From Bombus terrestris (lineage: Eukaryota > Arthropoda > Insecta > Hymenoptera > Apidae), in assembly GCF_910591885.1 (NCBI RefSeq), contig NC_063279.1, forward strand, positions 13,764,001 to 13,828,000: a DNA stretch of 64,000 nucleotides, given 5' to 3'. Positions within the stretch are counted from its first letter, which is position 1. Each line of letters starts with the position of its first letter. The translations under genes and the position numbers were made by a program. This document shows positions 58,341-64,000 of this stretch, piece by piece. Under the pieces are notes generated by a model. The model was not told where the DNA came from and made no database searches. It worked only from the letters and a program-made list of their open reading frames with translations.

Positions 58341-61300
58341 AATATAGTGCTGGATTACTCTAACACTCGATCTATTAAACTTCCTCCACCTTGAGCGTTA
58401 AGTCATTCGAGGTACGCGATATCGACCGATCGGTTTGACCTGATCGGTTGCTCTTTAGTCGAGAATTCGCAACAAATACCGTTGTCTTCTTCCCTGTACT
58501 AAATTAAAGTAGAGATTACGTATAATAGTTAGAAAATAAGTAATGTCGTTTTCCAATAACGAAATTTAGAGATATTTTTGTTGAAACAACTCATTAATAG
58601 AGGAAGGTGTTACAAATTTTAAATTCATCAAATTAAAAATACAGGCAGCAGAGATTCGAAGTTTGTGGAGTTAGAATAGCATCCTCGCTGTTATTTTATA
58701 TTAATCGTTTAATTTCTGAGTCGTCGAGGAAATTATGATTGCAGATAGCTGCATCTACTAGGTCGAATGTCTATCAGTTTAACGTCGCTTAGTACTCTTA
58801 ATATTTTTGACCCAAAAAACTTTTCGTCCTATAAAGATCTTTTTTAAGATTATTTCCAAGAATTTTTGTCTTAGTGATTATATAATGAATGGCTCTTCAA
58901 ATTTATACGAATTTATATAGCTGTTAAATTTTATGCAATTAAAATTATATAATTACTTTATAAATGGATTTATTTTCAACATTTTTGCCTTTTTCTGTTA
59001 ACTATTTACACAAAAATCATTGATTCATCTGATATATGCAGAATTTTATAATCACGTAACCTAAAAATCTTTCTATCCCTGTAACATTCGTTTCAAGGAA
59101 TCGATGTAATCCATTGTTTATGCAAATGCGATTTGCCTTCTGATCTCTTTCTAATTGAACAAGAACGAGTGTTTTCTCAGTGTTCGTGATATAACGGCGA
59201 AGAAGCTGAGATGCATATTCATGCTTAGTATGCATGATGAATTTCAAGCGAAGAATAACACGACTGCTGCTGCCACGAAAAAAGGATGTTTGCAAATTTC
59301 ACGGTATGGCCTGGCATCGTTAAACATCTTAACTTCCACCTTCAAGGCGTAAATCTCGCAAACACCTTCAATCCTGGTTTGGAGAAACTGCAGAAATTTT
59401 CATTCACCTTTTGTACACTTTCTAAATTATTAGATTGTTAATTTAAAGTCTAGTAATTTAATTTAATTTAAAACTTCCGTTAAAACTATATAATTTCAAC
59501 GTTTTTTTAAAAAAATAATAATAAATCAAGGAAGTGCTTTGAAATAATTAATCTAAAGCCTTTTTGTCAAACAATCTTGTTGATGAATTCTCTAGAAAAT
59601 TCACGACGAAGCGCATACATAATCTTCCGATATTCTTGGTCTTCCCTACCGTTCCTCCCCAATAACTTTGTCTATTTATCACGACGGTGACTCTAATGTG
59701 ATGGACCATGTGGCGGTTGGTAAGAAAAGATAACAAATCAATATTCGTTTATAGGAATATATATATATTATATAATATAAAACGTTTCGAATAAAAAACG
59801 CGAATGCTTTAAAATATGGTCGTAACTATTTTTACTATTACAAATTTCAATGAGTATGATATTTGGACAAAATAATTCAACTGAAATCCGTTACTTTAAA
59901 AATATTTTCCGTTCCGAGTCAGTTCTCTTGCTTTACCGCTTACAATCAGTTGCTCTTTCCTGTGTACATACAGTGTGTAGTTCCATCGCCACGCACATAA
60001 TCCAAACCAAGTTTCTTGGAGAATTTTCACGCGCGTCAAATAGCGATTGTACCTAGAGCATCACGATTTCCTATTTCCGCCGAAATTCTGTCACCCATGA
60101 ATGCATATTGTCAACGCATTCGATTAATTTCCCGGGAAGCCTAACAATCCTGTCGCCCTTGCTAAATCTTGACGCTAAGCAATATGCACGCTGCACTTGA
60201 AGTCGATTATGTAGTTAATGACAATGCACCTTGTTAATAGAATTTTGTTTGATCAACGCCATTGCTCAAATACATTGGAATAAATTGCCCAATAATTTGT
60301 AGTAACGTTATTTGTCTATAATTAGATTTTTAAATGCAATGAAATTTCCTATAGGTACAACAAATATTTCGAAATAGGTGTGTATTTGCTAATAATGTAG
60401 TGAACGTGTAATGTCGGAAATGCATTTGATAACACGAAAGTTGTGTAAGTACATGGTTGTAACCGTCTTTTATCCAACTATTCATAATTTATACAACATT
60501 CATGAATTTTAATAATGCTTTTGTGCAATATCATTCTGAAATACATATTAATTTCTGTGAATAAATTTCTATAATAATTAACGATCATAATACAAATGAA
60601 TGTGATATTACGAATCAACAAATTTAACGGATATTTTATAGTCGTATAATTTTTGCCGGGAATATCGGTAATGTTCAACAATATTTAACTATTGTAAATA
60701 TAAATATGAATATAAATACATCTAAATATAGATGTAAATATTTAATATAACATTCTATATGTTCATGTACTACATAAAATCTATGCATTTTCGCGCTTCT
60801 AAAATTATCATAAATGCATAAACATCCGTATTTTAATTGTGATAAATATGATCTTGGAAATAGCATCAATTTGATGTTTCTTCTAATTTCTCCGTTTAGG
60901 ATGTTCTCAGAGAAACTTTTTAGAGATAGGAATGTGAAAGCACTAATTAGATTGTTTTAAATAGTTTTATCAATTTTGTAGCCTCGCTGCTCAGATCTCT
61001 GTCGTACGATGCGCAATTACGTTAGGTGGGAGATCGTCCTCGATTTGGAATATCGTTTCGAGATTCAATATTGTATGTATGTATTTCGAGTTTCTGCGAA
61101 ATAACATTTAGATATATTTATAAGTATCACTGGGATATTAGCAGATGAAATTTGAAATTTTGTACTGAAGATCCAATAATAGGGTCATATGAAGCTGAAA
61201 TGAATGAATTAATTAACGAATATGTTTTATATTCACAATAATTTATTACAATAAAGTAAAAATTAATAGAACTTTTAATAATTGCAATGAGAAGCTTTAT

Positions 61301-64000
61301 ACGTTTATTAGTTATTAAAGGCTTTATAAGACTTTACTTACATAATTGTTCCGATATTTGTTATCATTATATGTTATAGTTTGTTTGAAATGAAAAGTAC
61401 AAAAGAAATGAGATGGATTTTTAAAATTGTTTTCCTATGATATTGTTGCATAAATTCATTGAAATAGCTTCAAAGTATCTTATTATATTTACAAAAATCG
61501 TGTGTTTAAGTGTTAAGAAAGTGTAATAATTTTCTCGTTGTTATCAGACGTTGATATAGAATCAGTAATAGAGAAGGATCGGTTAATTTTGTTAAGCAGT
61601 TCTGCGTCTCGTTTCGTGCTGTTGCTACTGATTTTGTAATAAAGCCCCCTGGGAACGTCAACACCCAACAAATATTATATCTATACTAGAGAAAGATCAA
61701 TATTTTGTTATTCCGTCGATTCTAAAACCTGTGCATCCACGATTGTAACAGAATGTAGCCTAGACACATTTCGATAAATATTATATTTAGTATTTGTAAT
61801 TTATTAATGAAGAATTTTGTGTATAAAAAGATATTATTCAGAATGTAGATATACATATTTTGGAATCTTTGTGAAACGAAAAAATTGAGAAATTCCAATT
61901 ATATTAGATTTTATTCCGTCAATTTTGCAAAACGTAAATATTGTATAATTTATTTTAAAATGTGAATTTACATAATTTCTATTTTATTCTTTTTTTACAC
62001 AGAATATTTACTTTATCTCGAAGAGATTTTACACATAAAATATCGCAACGCTTCGCATGTGTTTAAAGTCGATACTTCTTGGTGAAATTTTCGTATGAAA
62101 CACCGTATCGCATCATTTTCAAATATTATCATCGTTCGAAGTTTCCGCGTGGGTTAAATCTTTCGAAAGCCGATAGTTTCGATATAACGAATTATCGTTA
62201 GCAGTGCATTCGTCTGTTTCATCGCGTTTATCAGTGAAAGTTCAAAGGAACATCTTGGTCGGCTGACACGGTTAAAACTAGCGAAGTATATAAACGAGCA
62301 TATAAACATCTAAAATCAAACAAGTCCGTAAAATTTATTAATAATTGCAAGTGTCCGCTAATGACCACTAAGAATCAGGTAATAAATAAAATAAATAAAA
62401 TTAAACCAAAATTTCACTCTAATAATCATTTGAGTAGAAGTTTAAACGACTAGTAGCTTGAGTAGAAGCAATTAATTGATTCGAGTAGAAGCTTATTTCG
62501 ACAATGTCCAATCTTACTAAATGTTAGCAAATTGCCAGCGGTTTCTATATAAGCAACATTCAGCCATAAAACAGCAAAGTATCATTACTTTCGCCAGTAA
62601 TCTTGGAATATTACAAAGTTACACGACGCTAGCGCCACCAGTTGGTTTATTCGAGTCAATTCGTCAACGTTTAAACGATCGTTAATTTTATCTCGTTATA
62701 CATAGCATAGCGACACGGAGAGGTCCTTGACTTTACAGTTCCCCTGCGACACTGTCGTAAATCTTGGCGATCGCAGGGACAAGTGTCGTTACTACGACAG
62801 GTGCGTCAAATTTACTTGGTGCTTAAAATCTTGCAGCTAAATGAGCGGTATACATCTGACACGCGAGCCACGGTGCATTACAATTTGTAAGCGAGTTTAG
62901 CGGGCCCTGATCTTCTCGCGCTAGATAAATGCACGTACATGGAAGTTGCTAAACTGTTCTTTCACGTCTTTCGTTTCAATTTTCCATTTTAATCGAAATT
63001 AGTGTAACAATATTAAATCGCCAACGACAATAAAGTGAAATTCAGTTTCAGCATCTTTTTTCCGCGTAACAAATGAAACGAGCCGAAGTACTTTCAGCAC
63101 GTACACAGGGTTTAATTACAAAATTTTACATCTACGTTGTAAAGCGCAATTGATTTTTCGGGCTACGACGAGAGAATGAATTGCATACCTACTATCTGTT
63201 AACGATCTGTTATCGGTTTATCAGTGTGCTCTTTTCGTCCTTCGCTCCTTCGAAATTCTATTCACGTCCATGACTTTGCGTGTACACGTGCGCGTATGGA
63301 AAAGTGCAATTTTTAATTCCATACACAAGGCATAAATCGCAGTGTGTCTATTGCCCTTCTCCTCCAACAATTGCAACCTCCCACCCTGGCAAAGCCATTC
63401 ATTGAAATACAAATACAACGACCAGCACAATAACATTTACATAATTCTACGCAATATATGCAAAAATTTTACATATATAGTTGATAAGTATTTCCCAAAA
63501 TAATTTTTTTAATATTTCTTTCGTTCTGCTGTTTATTTTTGGTCGAGGAAATGTTCGAAAACCGTAGTTTTAGAATGTTATTTTGGAAATATTTTTGTAG
63601 TTGGGAATGTTCAGTGTAATAAACATTTTTTTTTGTTAAATAGCATTTGTTAAATAAACCGATTAAAAGTATCAGAATAAATTACTCCAAAACAGTACAG
63701 GTTTGTGGTTTTACGAATTTGTTTACAAAAAAGTGGTATCCAACAATGTTAAAATTAATGAATTAAAAGTGTATGCAACCTTGGAGACCAAAAAAATAGG
63801 GTAAATCTAACATGTTTTTTCGCCTATAAGCATTCTGTAAAGCGCCAAGATTATTATAGGAATTTTTAAACAACATCCTAACACTATGCTCATGTATTTT
63901 TTATTATATAAAATTACAAATTGGCGGAGTGGTAGAACATTATCTGCACGTATCCAGCGGCAAATATGACTGGATTGCAAAAAATAAAAAATTTTTGCGC

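Larger units (their letters stand above)
38468..64000 (+). other. Giant intron of the furin-like gene (at least 25.5 kb, continues past the window)
   Basis: No segment encoding the next part of the pro-domain (a ...HYHF motif would be expected) was found up to 64000, so the intron continues. The DNA is A+T-rich with small islands of higher G+C (40790-41040, 42770-43200, 48670-49290, 50250-50620, 53740-54070, 58020-58340, 62700-62960). It contains transposon remnants and a candidate recursive splice site, listed separately. Everything else looks like unremarkable intronic DNA. Confidence 0.5.

Noticed and set aside
60870..60925. Acceptor-like TTTCTTCTAATTTCTCCGTTTAG
   Set aside because: In the required phase the frame stops after seven codons (GATGTTCTCAGAGAAACTTTTTAG), so it is not a coding exon of the convertase.
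63922..63980. GGCGGAGTGGTAGAAC, resembling a tRNA A box
   Set aside because: No T-arm consensus (GGTTCGA) and no acceptor-stem pairing follow before the window ends.

Overview
The window is nuclear DNA from an insect, most likely a hymenopteran and perhaps a bee. It is A+T-rich, with local CpG-dense patches at presumed promoters, small spliced exons and very long introns. It carries clear insect-type homologues of a ubiquitin protease (USP3), ribosomal protein S17 and a furin-type proprotein convertase. The transposons are a Jockey-clade LINE, mariner-like remnants and small TA-flanked inverted-repeat elements. The order assignment is inference; the gene identities come from the encoded proteins.

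Layout. (1) 1-10015, minus strand: two exons of a large, low-complexity protein that runs off the left edge. Its 8.1 kb intron holds a nested LINE complex (2005-9640). A 5'-truncated element A is bounded by the 13-bp target duplication ACGTTTAAGCCTT. A full-length element B sits inside A with its own 13-bp duplication, and the 3' remnant of A is present as three tandem ~0.9 kb units. (2) 10857-16420, plus strand, head to head with gene 1: a second Ser/Asn-rich protein made of a short exon and a 4.3 kb exon. (3) 26070-18261, minus strand: a complete six-exon USP3-type deubiquitinase of 541 residues, rebuilt exon by exon with matching splice phases. (4) 28537-27719, minus strand: complete three-exon RpS17 of 131 residues, whose first coding exon holds only the ATG. 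(5) About 29940 to beyond 64000, plus strand: a furin-like proprotein convertase. A presumed 5' UTR exon is followed by a 7.6 kb intron, then an exon with the signal peptide and the start of the inhibitory pro-domain, then an intron of more than 25.5 kb that fills the rest of the window. That intron contains a strong candidate recursive splice (ratchet) site at 55064/55065, a mariner/inverted-repeat nest and several small non-autonomous elements.

The genes do not form a pathway. USP3 (chromatin or nuclear deubiquitination), RpS17 (small ribosomal subunit) and the convertase (secretory-pathway processing) are ordinary neighbours. RpS17 and the convertase are divergently transcribed across about 1.3 kb. 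The most informative parts are the LINE complex, whose history can be read from its duplications, the intact Inr+DPE promoter signature at the 5' end of element B, and the putative ratchet site. No CRISPR array, rRNA or convincing tRNA was seen.
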